NCBI GenBank assembly: GCA_031376455.1
Contig: JANMDU010000052.1
Coordinates: 1-19,554, forward strand
Direction: 5' to 3'
Length of the DNA stretch: 19,554 bases
DNA from: JANMDU01 sp031376455
Lineage (GTDB): Bacteria > Pseudomonadota > Gammaproteobacteria > Burkholderiales > Burkholderiaceae_C
Part shown: positions 7,114-14,535 of the stretch, piece after piece
How positions within the stretch are numbered: the first letter of the stretch is position 1
How the letters are laid out: each line of letters starts with the position of its first letter
Notes under the pieces: model-generated
Seen by the model: only the letters and a program-made list of their open reading frames with translations
The model's database searches: none
Told to the model about the DNA's origin: nothing
Position numbers and translations under genes: made by a program

Positions 7114-7911
7114 ATGCAAAACCCCTTTAAAGCCCTTCTCGCCCGCAAAGACCTCCCCGCCGGCTACCCTGTCGGCACGTGGGTCATGTCCGCCTCGCCA
7201 CTGGTTGCAGAAGGAATCGGTTGCGCGGGTTTTGACTGGGCGGTGGTGGATATGGAGCACACGCCGCTGGACATGATGGAGGTGATTCATCTGCTGCAAG
7301 CCATTGCCGGCACGCCGATGCTGCCAATCACACGTGTGACTTGGAACGATACCGTCACGGTGAAACGCGTGCTTGATGCCGGAGCGCAAACGCTGATGTT
7401 CCCGTTTGTGCAAACCGTGGAAGAAGCCAAAAAGGCAGTTGCAGCCGCTAAATACGCACCGCATGGCGTGCGCGGCATGGCCGGCATGAGCAGAGGCTCG
7501 CGCTTTGGCACCGTCAAAGATTACTTTAAAGTCGCTAACGATGCAGTCAGTGTGATCGTGCAGATTGAAACGCCGGAAGCCATGAGCCGCATGAAAGAGA
7601 TTGCCAGCGTAGAAGGCGTGGACAGCATCTTCATCGGCCCCGGCGATTTAAGCGGCGCAATGGGGCATGTTGGCAATTTGATGCATCCTGATGTGGTGTC
7701 GCTAATGACTGAAGGTGTGAAAGCCTGCCACATGGCAGGCAAACCCGTGGGCACAGTGGGCGGCACGCCAGAGGCCGTAGCCACGTATCGCAGTGCGGGT
7801 TTTGACTATATCGGTGTGGCCTCTGATCTGGGTTTAATGATGAGAAGTTGTGCGGCAGCGCTTTCCACCATTCGGCAGCAAGACATCAAGATTCATTCGC
7901 AGGGCTATTAA
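7114..7911 (+). CDS. HpcH/HpaI-family class II aldolase (2-keto-3-deoxy sugar-acid aldolase)
   Basis: The 265-residue protein resembles the family of RhmA, GarL and HpaI, metal-dependent aldolases that cleave 2-keto-3-deoxy acids to pyruvate and an aldehyde. Key features are Glu48-His49 (DMEHTPLD; the His is the catalytic base in relatives), metal ligands Glu152 (QIETPEA) and Asp178 (IFIGPGDLSGAMG), and the basic RGMAGMSRGSRFG loop. ATG 7114 is chosen; an in-frame TTG at 7105 directly after the dehydratase stop would add three residues. Its place behind an aldonate dehydratase implies that the dehydratase product is its substrate. If the sugar is a pentose, the products are pyruvate and glycolaldehyde (Dahms-type end). 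It is 30 bases before the ABC ATPase gene. Confidence 0.88.
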   Translation: MQNPFKALLARKDLPAGYPVGTWVMSASPLVAEGIGCAGFDWAVVDMEHTPLDMMEVIHLLQAIAGTPMLPITRVTWNDTVTVKRVLDAGAQTLMFPFVQTVEEAKKAVAAAKYAPHGVRGMAGMSRGSRFGTVKDYFKVANDAVSVIVQIETPEAMSRMKEIASVEGVDSIFIGPGDLSGAMGHVGNLMHPDVVSLMTEGVKACHMAGKPVGTVGGTPEAVATYRSAGFDYIGVASDLGLMMRSCAAALSTIRQQDIKIHSQGY

Positions 7912-7941
7912 GCCGTCCCCAAAAAAAACGAGGAGAAACCT

Positions 7942-9009
7942 GTGGCATCCGTCGAACTCAAACAAGTCATCAAATCCTACGACAACAAGACCAACGTCAT
8001 CCACGGCGTGGACTTGTCAATTGCACATGGAGAATTCGTTGTCTTTGTCGGCCCCAGTGGTTGTGGCAAATCCACCCTACTGCGCATGATTGCTGGATTA
8101 GAGGGGATTTCAGGAGGTGACGTGTTCATTGACGGCAAACGCGTGAATGATGAGCCGCCCAGGAATCGCGATATCGCGATGGTTTTTCAAGACTACGCGC
8201 TTTACCCGCACAAAAGCCTGTACGACAACATGGCGTTTGGTCTGCGCTTACGCGGCACCGATGAGACCGAGATTAAGCGCCGAGTGATGGATGCCGCCAA
8301 GCTGCTCAAAATTGATCACATGCTTGAGCGCAAACCGGGCGCACTGTCGGGTGGCCAACGGCAACGGGTCGCTATTGGCCGAGCCATTGTGCGACAGCCC
8401 AAGGTATTTTTGTTCGATGAGCCACTGTCCAACCTAGACGCCCAACTGCGAGGCGAGATGAGAAGTGAAATCAAAAAACTTCATCACCGGCTCGGTGCAA
8501 CGATTATTTATGTGACCCACGACCAAGTCGAGGCCATGACTTTGGCTGATCGCATTGCGGTTTTGTCTGCTGGACGAGTTATGCAATACGCCTCGCCCAG
8601 CGATATCTACAACAAACCGGCCGCTGTCTTTGTCGCGGGCTTCACGGGCTCGCCCTCCATGAACCTTGTGACGTGCACACTGAATGCAGGGCAGGTTGAT
8701 TTGGGAGCGGGTGTGCGCGTTGCACTGCCCACATCTATGCGGGAAAAATCGGCTCAAAAATTGAGTTTTGGTATTCGCCCCGAGAACATTTCACTCAGTA
8801 CACGGCCCGGTAGTGAAGCCGTACCAGCCAAGGTAGTCATCACCGAGCCACTCGGCGCGGAAACTTTGACCACATTCTTAGTTGGCAGCAGCGAAATGGT
8901 CGCTCGATGCGAAGCCAGTTTCTCCGGTAAACCGGGCGATGCGATGACGATCTACTTGGCGCAGGAACACATGCACCTGTTTGATGCAACCTCAGGACAG
9001 CATCTATGA
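7942..9009 (+). CDS. Sugar ABC transporter ATP-binding protein, MalK/UgpC (CUT1) type
   Basis: The 355-residue cytoplasmic ATPase drives the two permeases encoded downstream. It has Walker A GPSGCGKST (residues 37-45), the Q-loop MVFQDYALYPH, ABC signature LSGGQRQRVAIGRAIVR, Walker B VFLFDEPLSNLD and switch histidine in YVTHDQVEAMTLADR. The C-terminal third is the MalK-type regulatory (TOBE/OB) domain, including FGIRPENISL and ending in HLFDATSG. GTG 7942 is used because AGGAGA (7931-7936) precedes it at good spacing. Its stop overlaps the ATG of the following Bug remnant (ATGA). Unusually, the ATPase gene comes first among the transporter genes and is separated from the binding-protein gene by that remnant. 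Confidence 0.95.
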   Translation: MASVELKQVIKSYDNKTNVIHGVDLSIAHGEFVVFVGPSGCGKSTLLRMIAGLEGISGGDVFIDGKRVNDEPPRNRDIAMVFQDYALYPHKSLYDNMAFGLRLRGTDETEIKRRVMDAAKLLKIDHMLERKPGALSGGQRQRVAIGRAIVRQPKVFLFDEPLSNLDAQLRGEMRSEIKKLHHRLGATIIYVTHDQVEAMTLADRIAVLSAGRVMQYASPSDIYNKPAAVFVAGFTGSPSMNLVTCTLNAGQVDLGAGVRVALPTSMREKSAQKLSFGIRPENISLSTRPGSEAVPAKVVITEPLGAETLTTFLVGSSEMVARCEASFSGKPGDAMTIYLAQEHMHLFDATSGQHL

Positions 9010-9287
9010 AGAAGAAATCAATCGCTATTAAATTAATAGCAGTTTGCGCAGGTTTTATGCCGGCGACGTGGTCTTTTGGGCAACAAACTCCGCCTAAATT
9101 ACCAGATCGCGCGATTCAGATGGTTGTGCCTTTTAGCCCCGGCGGCACAACCATCTACAAAGCCCGAGCGCAAGCTGCGTTTACACCATTGGCCTATCGC
9201 TCAGGTGATCAATTCAAGAGCTTTGCTCTCGCAGAGTATGAGAAATTCAAGCAAGTTGTGAAGCAGCACAATTTGCAGGAGAAGTAA
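9006..9287 (+). pseudogene. Internally deleted Bug-family (TctC-like) receptor remnant, still in frame
   Basis: The 93-residue reading frame starts within the ATPase stop (ATGA overlap). Residues 1-26 look like a Sec signal peptide, and residues 34-47 (PDRAIQMVVPFSPGG) match the mature N-terminus of Bug receptors. From about residue 54 onward (AAFTPLAYRSGDQFKSF, then a lysine-rich helix) the sequence matches the Bug C-terminus. Complete Bug proteins have about 320 residues, so some 230 central residues, including the ligand pocket, are missing at around 9155-9170. It cannot bind a ligand in the usual way. The frame is intact, so a small exported product remains possible. The signal-peptide codons overlap a dispersed repeat (9023-9064). 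Confidence 0.65.
9023..9064 (+). repeat. Dispersed repeat, copy 2, inside the Bug remnant signal peptide
   Basis: The element begins with the palindrome-like gctattaaattaatagc, has a tgcgca centre and ends gccggc. It matches copy 1 at 32 of 40 bases and the reverse complement of copy 3 at 32 of 42, by hand count. In frame it encodes AIKLIAVCAGFMPA, the hydrophobic core of the predicted signal peptide. Confidence 0.7.
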
Positions 9288-9340
9288 GCGCTGCTGTATA
9301 TCTGTTCTTTTTGTTTGTGTTTTTTCTGAAGGAGACTTTA

Positions 9341-10606
9341 ATGAAACGTCGTACTCTGTCTGCTCTTGCGGCTCTAGCGCTTGGCGCTGTCGTTAGCATG
9401 AGCGCCTATGCTCAGCAAACCTCGCTGCGCGTCTTCTCGGGGGGTGCCAACCAACGCCCTGATCTGATGCGAAAACTGTTTGATGAGTATCAAAAGGCCA
9501 ATCCCAGCGTAAAGATTGATATGGAAACTGGGGGTGCAACTTCCGAGCTGCAACGCCAATATCTATCAACCGTGCTCAATGCGAAGGATTCCGCCATTGA
9601 TATCTACATGATTGACATCGTTAACCCGGCGCAGTATTTCAGCGCAGGCTGGCTCGAGCCACTGGATCAGTATGTCGGTAAGGATGCGCTCAAAGCGTAT
9701 TTACCCGTTTACTCACAAGCCAATACGGTGGATGGAAAAATTGCGGCCATGCCGGCATTTGCAGATGCCATGTTCATGTATTACCGCAAAGACTTACTAG
9801 ACAAGCATGGCATCAAAGAGCCTAAGACTTGGGATGAGTTGTCTGCCGCTGCTCAAAAAGTGACGGCTGCAGAAAAAGGCTCTAATCCCAATCTGCAAGG
9901 CCTGTCGATTCAAGGTGCGCCGATTGAAGGCGCTGTCTGCACTTTCTTGCTGCCCTACTGGAGCGCTGGCAAGCAATTTAACGATGCAAGTGGCAAGATG
10001 ACGTTGGATAAAGCCAGTGCCGAGCGCGGCCTGAGCATGTGGCTGAAGATGGTTGACGATGGCGTATTGAAGAAAAATATCGCCGAAGTGACGACGCCAG
10101 TGACGGTCAACGAGTTCAAAGCGGGCAATGTGTTGTTCGCGATCAACTGGGGCTTTGCGTGGGATCGTTTCAAAGACGATGCAGACAGCCAAGTTAAAGG
10201 CAAAGTCGGCGTGATGCCACTGCCCTCCATGGCTGGCGGAAAAAGCGCGACCTGCGTGGGTGGCTGGCAATGGGCTGTGAGTGCGTTTAGCAAGAGCAAG
10301 CCAGCTGCGGCCAATCTCGTGAAATTCATGAGCTCGCCTGCTGCCAGCAAATTCTTGGCTGCCGAAGGCTCATTGCTGCCGACCTACACATCGGTCTATA
10401 CCGACGCTGATGTGGTGAAAGCAGTGCCTTGGTTCAAAGATGCGGCGAATGTTGTGATCGCGGGGCAAGCGCGCCCGATCAGCACCCAGTATGGCCAGGT
10501 CAGTGATGCCATTCGCACCAACACCAGTGCAGTTTTGGCGCGAACCAAGACACCTGCTGAAGGCGTTGCGGATATCGAAGGCCGTTTGAACCGCGTGATG
10601 CGGTAG
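9341..10606 (+). CDS. Sugar ABC transporter substrate-binding protein (extracellular solute-binding family 1, CUT1)
   Basis: The 421-residue periplasmic receptor delivers the sugar to the permeases. The Sec signal peptide is residues 1-24 (MKRRTLSALAALALGAVVSM, with cleavage predicted at AYA/QQ). The mature protein has the SBP family 1 pattern: LRVFSGGANQRPDLMRKLFD, QRQYLSTVLNA, DIYMIDIVNPAQY, then MFMYYRKDLLDKHGIKEPKTWDEL and NVLFAINWGFAW. ATG 9341 is preferred because AAGGAGA (9329-9335) lies just upstream; an in-frame start at 9311 would add ten residues before the signal peptide. It is followed after 16 bases by the first permease. Family 1 proteins bind mono- and oligosaccharides and polyols, so the ligand cannot be specified. 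Confidence 0.94.
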   Translation: MKRRTLSALAALALGAVVSMSAYAQQTSLRVFSGGANQRPDLMRKLFDEYQKANPSVKIDMETGGATSELQRQYLSTVLNAKDSAIDIYMIDIVNPAQYFSAGWLEPLDQYVGKDALKAYLPVYSQANTVDGKIAAMPAFADAMFMYYRKDLLDKHGIKEPKTWDELSAAAQKVTAAEKGSNPNLQGLSIQGAPIEGAVCTFLLPYWSAGKQFNDASGKMTLDKASAERGLSMWLKMVDDGVLKKNIAEVTTPVTVNEFKAGNVLFAINWGFAWDRFKDDADSQVKGKVGVMPLPSMAGGKSATCVGGWQWAVSAFSKSKPAAANLVKFMSSPAASKFLAAEGSLLPTYTSVYTDADVVKAVPWFKDAANVVIAGQARPISTQYGQVSDAIRTNTSAVLARTKTPAEGVADIEGRLNRVMR

Positions 10607-10622
10607 AAGAAAGCTTAAGTTT

Positions 10623-11513
10623 ATGAGCTTTGCCAAGTTGCGAGATCCGAGCGAAAAAACGCTCGGCATGCTACTCCTGTTGCCTGCATTTTTATTGCTG
10701 GCCCTGATCGTGGTCTACCCGATTGGCAAGCTCATGTACAACAGCTTCTTTGACTTGCGCCTGTCCGGTGGATCAGGCCAAGTCAAATTCATTGGTTTCG
10801 ATAACTACATCGAAGTCTGGAAGGACAAAGACTTTTGGAATGCAACGAAAAATACAGTGCTCATTACGCTGATCACCGTACCCGGAGCGCTTGTGGTGGG
10901 GCTTGGTTTGGCGATGCTTGCCAATTTGCCGTTCAAGCGGCAGTGGCCTGTGCGGCTGGCCTTGCTTCTGCCTTGGGCTCTTCCCTTAAGCTTTGCGGGT
11001 TTGATTTTTGCTTGGTTTTTCCACACTGAATATGGCATCGTCAATGATGTGATGCGCATGTTTGGCCAGAAAGAACAAACCATGTGGCTGCTGCGTCCCA
11101 ATTGGGCATTCACCGCAATTTGTGTCACCATTATTTGGAAAACATCATCGTTTATGGCGCTAATTCTGCTCGCTGGCTTACAGATGATCCCCAAGACGCT
11201 TTACGAAGCGGCGGAAGTGGACGGCGCAAGCAAAATACAACAGTTTTGGCAGATCACCATTCCGATGCTGATGCCGAGCATCATCGTCGCACTCATTTTT
11301 CGCACGATCACCGCACTTCAGACCTTTGACATCCCTTATACGATGACGAAGGGAGGCCCGGGTAACAGCACTGAAACGCTGTCGATGCTGATCCACAAGA
11401 CAACTATTGAATACCTAGATGTCGGTTACGGCTCGACTTTGGCGGTCTTTATGTTCTTTATCTCTCTCGCGGTGACCGCCATTTACCTCAAACGTGTAGG
11501 GCAGCAAGCATGA
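10623..11513 (+). CDS. Sugar ABC transporter permease, MalF-like (CUT1)
   Basis: The 296-residue inner-membrane protein has about six hydrophobic segments, the first at residues 15-35 (LGMLLLLPAFLLLALIVVYP). The BPD_transp_1 EAA loop is clear: EAAEVDGASKIQQFWQITIP, which docks on the ATPase. FDIPYTMTKGGPGNSTETL is characteristic of MalF/UgpA-type subunits. The gene starts 16 bases after the binding-protein stop and overlaps the second permease by 4 bases (ATGA), implying translational coupling and joint assembly. Confidence 0.95.
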   Translation: MSFAKLRDPSEKTLGMLLLLPAFLLLALIVVYPIGKLMYNSFFDLRLSGGSGQVKFIGFDNYIEVWKDKDFWNATKNTVLITLITVPGALVVGLGLAMLANLPFKRQWPVRLALLLPWALPLSFAGLIFAWFFHTEYGIVNDVMRMFGQKEQTMWLLRPNWAFTAICVTIIWKTSSFMALILLAGLQMIPKTLYEAAEVDGASKIQQFWQITIPMLMPSIIVALIFRTITALQTFDIPYTMTKGGPGNSTETLSMLIHKTTIEYLDVGYGSTLAVFMFFISLAVTAIYLKRVGQQA

Positions 11514-12343
11514 CACTACCAAATTGGACTTCCAAACAACTGATCTTGATTGCAGCGGGCATCGTCGTCATCAATGGCTTCTTTCCAGCGATATGGATCC
11601 TACTCACTTCGCTGAAAACCGAGGTCGAGCTGGTGAGGAAACCGATCACTTACCTGCCGCACAATATTACCCTGCAAAACTATGTGCAGGCTTTCACGGA
11701 CCAGCCTTTGCTCAAATACTTGGGCAATAGTCTGATCGTCGCTCTCTTGGCAACAGCTGCTTCTTTGCTGGTTGCCGCTTTTGCCGCTTACGCCATCGCT
11801 CGACTTAACTTAAAGCGACGCCAGTTGATTCTCACCTGCATTGTTGCGTCAAGCATGTTTCCCTTGGTCACCTTGCTGGTACCGATTTTTGAGACGATGC
11901 GGGCGTTGAATCTGCTCAACACATACACGGCACTGGTGTTGCCCTACATCGTGTTGAATCTTCCCATTTGCACTTTGGTGTTGGTAGGTTTCTTTCAAAG
12001 CATCCCCAAGGACTTAGAGAATGCCGCGATGATTGACGGCTGCACGCGGTTAGGCGCTCTGTGGCGCGTTGTCGTGCCTTTAGCTGCGCCGGGTGTTTTC
12101 ACTGCAGGTATCCTCTCCTTCGTTAACTCGTGGGATGAATTTTTACTGGCGCTATCTTTGAATTCCAGCGCTTCGATGCGAACTGCTCCTGTGGGCATCA
12201 CGCTGTATCAAGGCGAGTTCACGTTTCCTTGGCCGATTATTTCTGCCGCTTTGATCGTTACGATCGTCCCCGTTGCAATTTTGATCGCTATCTTCCAAGA
12301 GCGTGTTGTTGGGGGACTAACGCAAGGTGGATTAAAAGGTTAG
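11510..12343 (+). CDS. Sugar ABC transporter permease, MalG-like (CUT1)
   Basis: The 277-residue inner-membrane protein has six hydrophobic segments and the EAA-type loop ENAAMIDGCTRLGALWRVVV followed by PLAAPGVFTAGIL. The FVNSWDEFLLALSL block is typical of MalG/UgpE-type subunits. ATG 11510 overlaps the stop of the MalF-like gene. It completes the importer with the ATPase (7942-9009) and binding protein. The 133-base gap that follows, filled by an inverted repeat, is the longest break in the + strand sugar locus. Confidence 0.95.
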   Translation: MTLPNWTSKQLILIAAGIVVINGFFPAIWILLTSLKTEVELVRKPITYLPHNITLQNYVQAFTDQPLLKYLGNSLIVALLATAASLLVAAFAAYAIARLNLKRRQLILTCIVASSMFPLVTLLVPIFETMRALNLLNTYTALVLPYIVLNLPICTLVLVGFFQSIPKDLENAAMIDGCTRLGALWRVVVPLAAPGVFTAGILSFVNSWDEFLLALSLNSSASMRTAPVGITLYQGEFTFPWPIISAALIVTIVPVAILIAIFQERVVGGLTQGGLKG

Positions 12344-12357
12344 CTTGATCGAGAAAT

Positions 12358-12452
12358 GAACACAGAAGACTCGGAAGTTTCACGAAAAACACTGAAAATA
12401 CATAAAGGAATTATTCTGTGTCTTCCGTGTAGTTTCTGTGTTTTTCGTGTTC
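12358..12452. repeat. CACAGA/TCTGTG-rich imperfect inverted repeat
   Basis: The left arm (about 12358-12399, with AACACAGAAGACTCGGAAG and CACGAAAAACACTGAAAA) matches the reverse complement of the right arm (about 12411-12452, with TCTGTGTCTTCCGTGTAG and GTGTTTTTCGTGTTC) at roughly 29 of 42 positions. A short AT-rich loop separates the arms. Purine/pyrimidine-biased CACAGAAGACACGGAA-like sequence recurs between genes in many bacterial genomes; its role is unknown to me. It could form a large transcript hairpin between the transporter genes and the oxidoreductase. Confidence 0.6.
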
Positions 12453-12476
12453 TTCTCTCTGTAAATAGAAAATGAC

Positions 12477-13619
12477 ATGACTCAACAAATTATTCGTTAC
12501 GGCATCATCGGTTGCGGCAGCATGGGACGCGAACATATTTTGAATTTGCTCTCGACCGATGATGTGCAGATCACCGCCCTGCAAGACCCGCACAAGCCCA
12601 GCATTGATGCATCGCTAGCTTTACTTCGCAGCGCAGCCGTGCAACCCAAAGTGTTTGATTCGGTCAGTGCGATGCTAGATAGCGGCCTGTGTGATGCCGT
12701 CGTCGTTGGCACGCCTAATTTCACGCATGCGTCTATCTTGCGCGAAGTGCTCGCTGCTGATGTGCATGTGCTCGCCGAGAAGCCATTAGTCACAACAATT
12801 GAAGACGGGCTTGATCTCGTCAAACGCGAAAAACAACGCCATGCTGGGGGGCGAAAAAAAGTCACATGGGTCGCACAGGAGTATCGCTACATGCCGCCCG
12901 TGGCAGAACTCATTCGCCTCGCGCATGCAGGCGAGTGCGGCACGCTGCAACAAGTAGCGATTCGTGAGCATCGCGAGCCGTTTTATCCCAAGGTGGGCGA
13001 TTGGAATCGCTTCTCCGCGAATACCGGCGGCACGCTGGTCGAGAAATGCTGCCACTATTTCAATTTGATGGATCATATTTTGCAAGAGCAGCCGACCCGC
13101 GTGTTTGCCAGTGGAGGACAGCGAGTAAATCATCTCGATGAAAATTATGACGGCAAGACATCTGATATTCTGGATAGCGCGTTTGTGATCGTGGAATACC
13201 CAAGTGGCGCTCGTGCGAGTCTTGATTTGTGCATGTTTGCCGAGAACAGCGTAGATAACGAGGCCATCAGCGTGGTGGGCAGCGAAGGCAAGATCGAATC
13301 GCTGATTCCCTCTCTAACGCTGCGTGTAGGACGGCGAGAGGATTGGGGCAAACGTGAAGTGTGGGGGCAGGCTTCAGGTACAGGGCGCGGCGTGGCGACG
13401 CGGCGCGTATGGGATAACAACATTCGCTATGCAGGTCAGCATTTTGGCGCAAGCTGGATTGAGCATCAAAAGTTCGCCAAGGCAATTCGCGAAGGCTTGC
13501 CTGCGGAGATATCTCTGGAAGAAGGTTTGCGCTCAGTGGCCACTGGCATGGCCGCGCATCGCAGCTTGGAGACTGGTCAGCCCGTTTTGCTCAGCGATGT
13601 GATTCCCGCTCATCTGTAG
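12477..13619 (+). CDS. Gfo/Idh/MocA-family NAD(P)-dependent oxidoreductase
   Basis: The 380-residue protein has an N-terminal Rossmann motif GCGSMG (Gly12, Gly14, Gly17), the family hallmark AEKP (Glu101-Lys102-Pro103) and a substrate-domain block TGGTLVEKCCHYFNLMDHIL containing Lys190 and His193, candidate catalytic residues. Relatives oxidise sugars, inositols or amino sugars. In this locus it might catalyse C1 oxidation of an aldose, act on a stereoisomer, or oxidise a ring hydroxyl before entry to the pathway. ATG 12477 has no good Shine-Dalgarno site (AATAGAAAATGAC precedes it). The next gene starts 57 bases downstream. The family is secure; the substrate is not. Confidence 0.9.
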   Translation: MTQQIIRYGIIGCGSMGREHILNLLSTDDVQITALQDPHKPSIDASLALLRSAAVQPKVFDSVSAMLDSGLCDAVVVGTPNFTHASILREVLAADVHVLAEKPLVTTIEDGLDLVKREKQRHAGGRKKVTWVAQEYRYMPPVAELIRLAHAGECGTLQQVAIREHREPFYPKVGDWNRFSANTGGTLVEKCCHYFNLMDHILQEQPTRVFASGGQRVNHLDENYDGKTSDILDSAFVIVEYPSGARASLDLCMFAENSVDNEAISVVGSEGKIESLIPSLTLRVGRREDWGKREVWGQASGTGRGVATRRVWDNNIRYAGQHFGASWIEHQKFAKAIREGLPAEISLEEGLRSVATGMAAHRSLETGQPVLLSDVIPAHL

Positions 13620-13643
13620 ATTTCTGAGTCAAAATGATGCGTA

Positions 13644-13685
13644 GCCGGCATAGAATAAGCGTAAAGTGCTATTTATATGATAGCA
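13644..13685 (-). repeat. Dispersed repeat, copy 3 (inverted), spanning the epimerase start
   Basis: The reverse complement starts tgctatcatataaatagca, has a ttacgc centre and ends gccggc, matching copy 2 at about 32 of 42 positions. Its AT-rich palindromic end contains the ATG (13677) of the aldose epimerase gene, so the element supplies that gene's start region. Confidence 0.6.
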
Positions 13686-14525
13686 ATTAAATGCGACGAT
13701 CTTGCACTTCATGTTCGTCCAGATCTGGGCGGCTGTATTGAAGGCTTGTGGTGGAAGGGGCTGCCCGTCTTGAGGTCAACGATCGACGGCGGTTTGCAGC
13801 ATGTGCGGCTGTCTGCTTGCTATCCCCTCATTCCATTTTCCAATCGCGTAGCGCATGCGCAGCTGGTGTGGAATGGCACAAGCCATCCGCTGGTGAAAAA
13901 TTTTGTCGGTGAGGAGCACAGCATTCATGGCATTGGTTGGCAGCGCGCCTGGGAAGTGCTAGAGCAAACGGATAACTTTTGCATGCTGAGCTTGGAGCAT
14001 GCGGGCGGCGGGGCTTGGCCGTTTGCGTTTGATGCTTCGCAAACCTTCCGCCTGCACGGCAATGCGCTGGAGATGACGATGAGCATCACCAATCAATCAT
14101 CGCAAGCTGCACCTGTCGGATTGGGCTGGCATCCCTATTTTGTTAAACGTATTGGATCGCGCATTGCGTTTGAAGCAAGCGACATGTGGCATATGAGTGA
14201 CGAGAAGCTGCCGACGGCTAAGGCGGCGAGCACAGGACTCCATCAGCCTTGCGCAAGCCTCACCGTGGACAATTGCTTTGAAGGCTGGCTTGGCATCGCG
14301 ACATTGTGCGATGAAGCCATGCAGATTGAAGTCAGCTCTGACATGCACCGCCTTGTTGTTTTCACAAACCCTGAAAAAGACTTTGTGGCGATTGAGCCCG
14401 TGAGCCACGCCAACAATGCGATGAATGCTGGTGACGCAAAAGAATCTGCAAAACATGGCGTGGTGACGCTAGAGGCGGGACAGTCGTGGCAGGTTTCCAT
14501 GCAAATTGCTGTGAGAGCGTCGTAG
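13677..14525 (+). CDS. Aldose 1-epimerase (mutarotase, GalM-like)
   Basis: The 282-residue protein belongs to the galactose mutarotase-like superfamily, which interconverts alpha and beta anomers. Signatures seen are LIPFSNRVAHAQLVWNG (equivalent of the N-P-x-x-N-R region), SIHGIGWQRAWEV, candidate catalytic acid His152 in GLGWHPYF and catalytic base Glu240 in FVAIEPVSHANNAMN. I see no signal peptide, so it is probably cytoplasmic. It may supply the anomer preferred by the dehydrogenase. ATG 13677 lies inside a dispersed repeat and lacks a recognisable ribosome-binding site, yet downstream starts would cut conserved N-terminal sequence. The lactonase gene starts 10 bases after the stop. Confidence 0.88.
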   Translation: MIAIKCDDLALHVRPDLGGCIEGLWWKGLPVLRSTIDGGLQHVRLSACYPLIPFSNRVAHAQLVWNGTSHPLVKNFVGEEHSIHGIGWQRAWEVLEQTDNFCMLSLEHAGGGAWPFAFDASQTFRLHGNALEMTMSITNQSSQAAPVGLGWHPYFVKRIGSRIAFEASDMWHMSDEKLPTAKAASTGLHQPCASLTVDNCFEGWLGIATLCDEAMQIEVSSDMHRLVVFTNPEKDFVAIEPVSHANNAMNAGDAKESAKHGVVTLEAGQSWQVSMQIAVRAS

Positions 14526-14535
14526 AGAGATTGAC

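Noticed and set aside
9006..9287. Mini-Bug product as a normal tricarboxylate receptor
   Set aside because: The central ligand-binding region is missing, so it cannot work as a standard Bug receptor.
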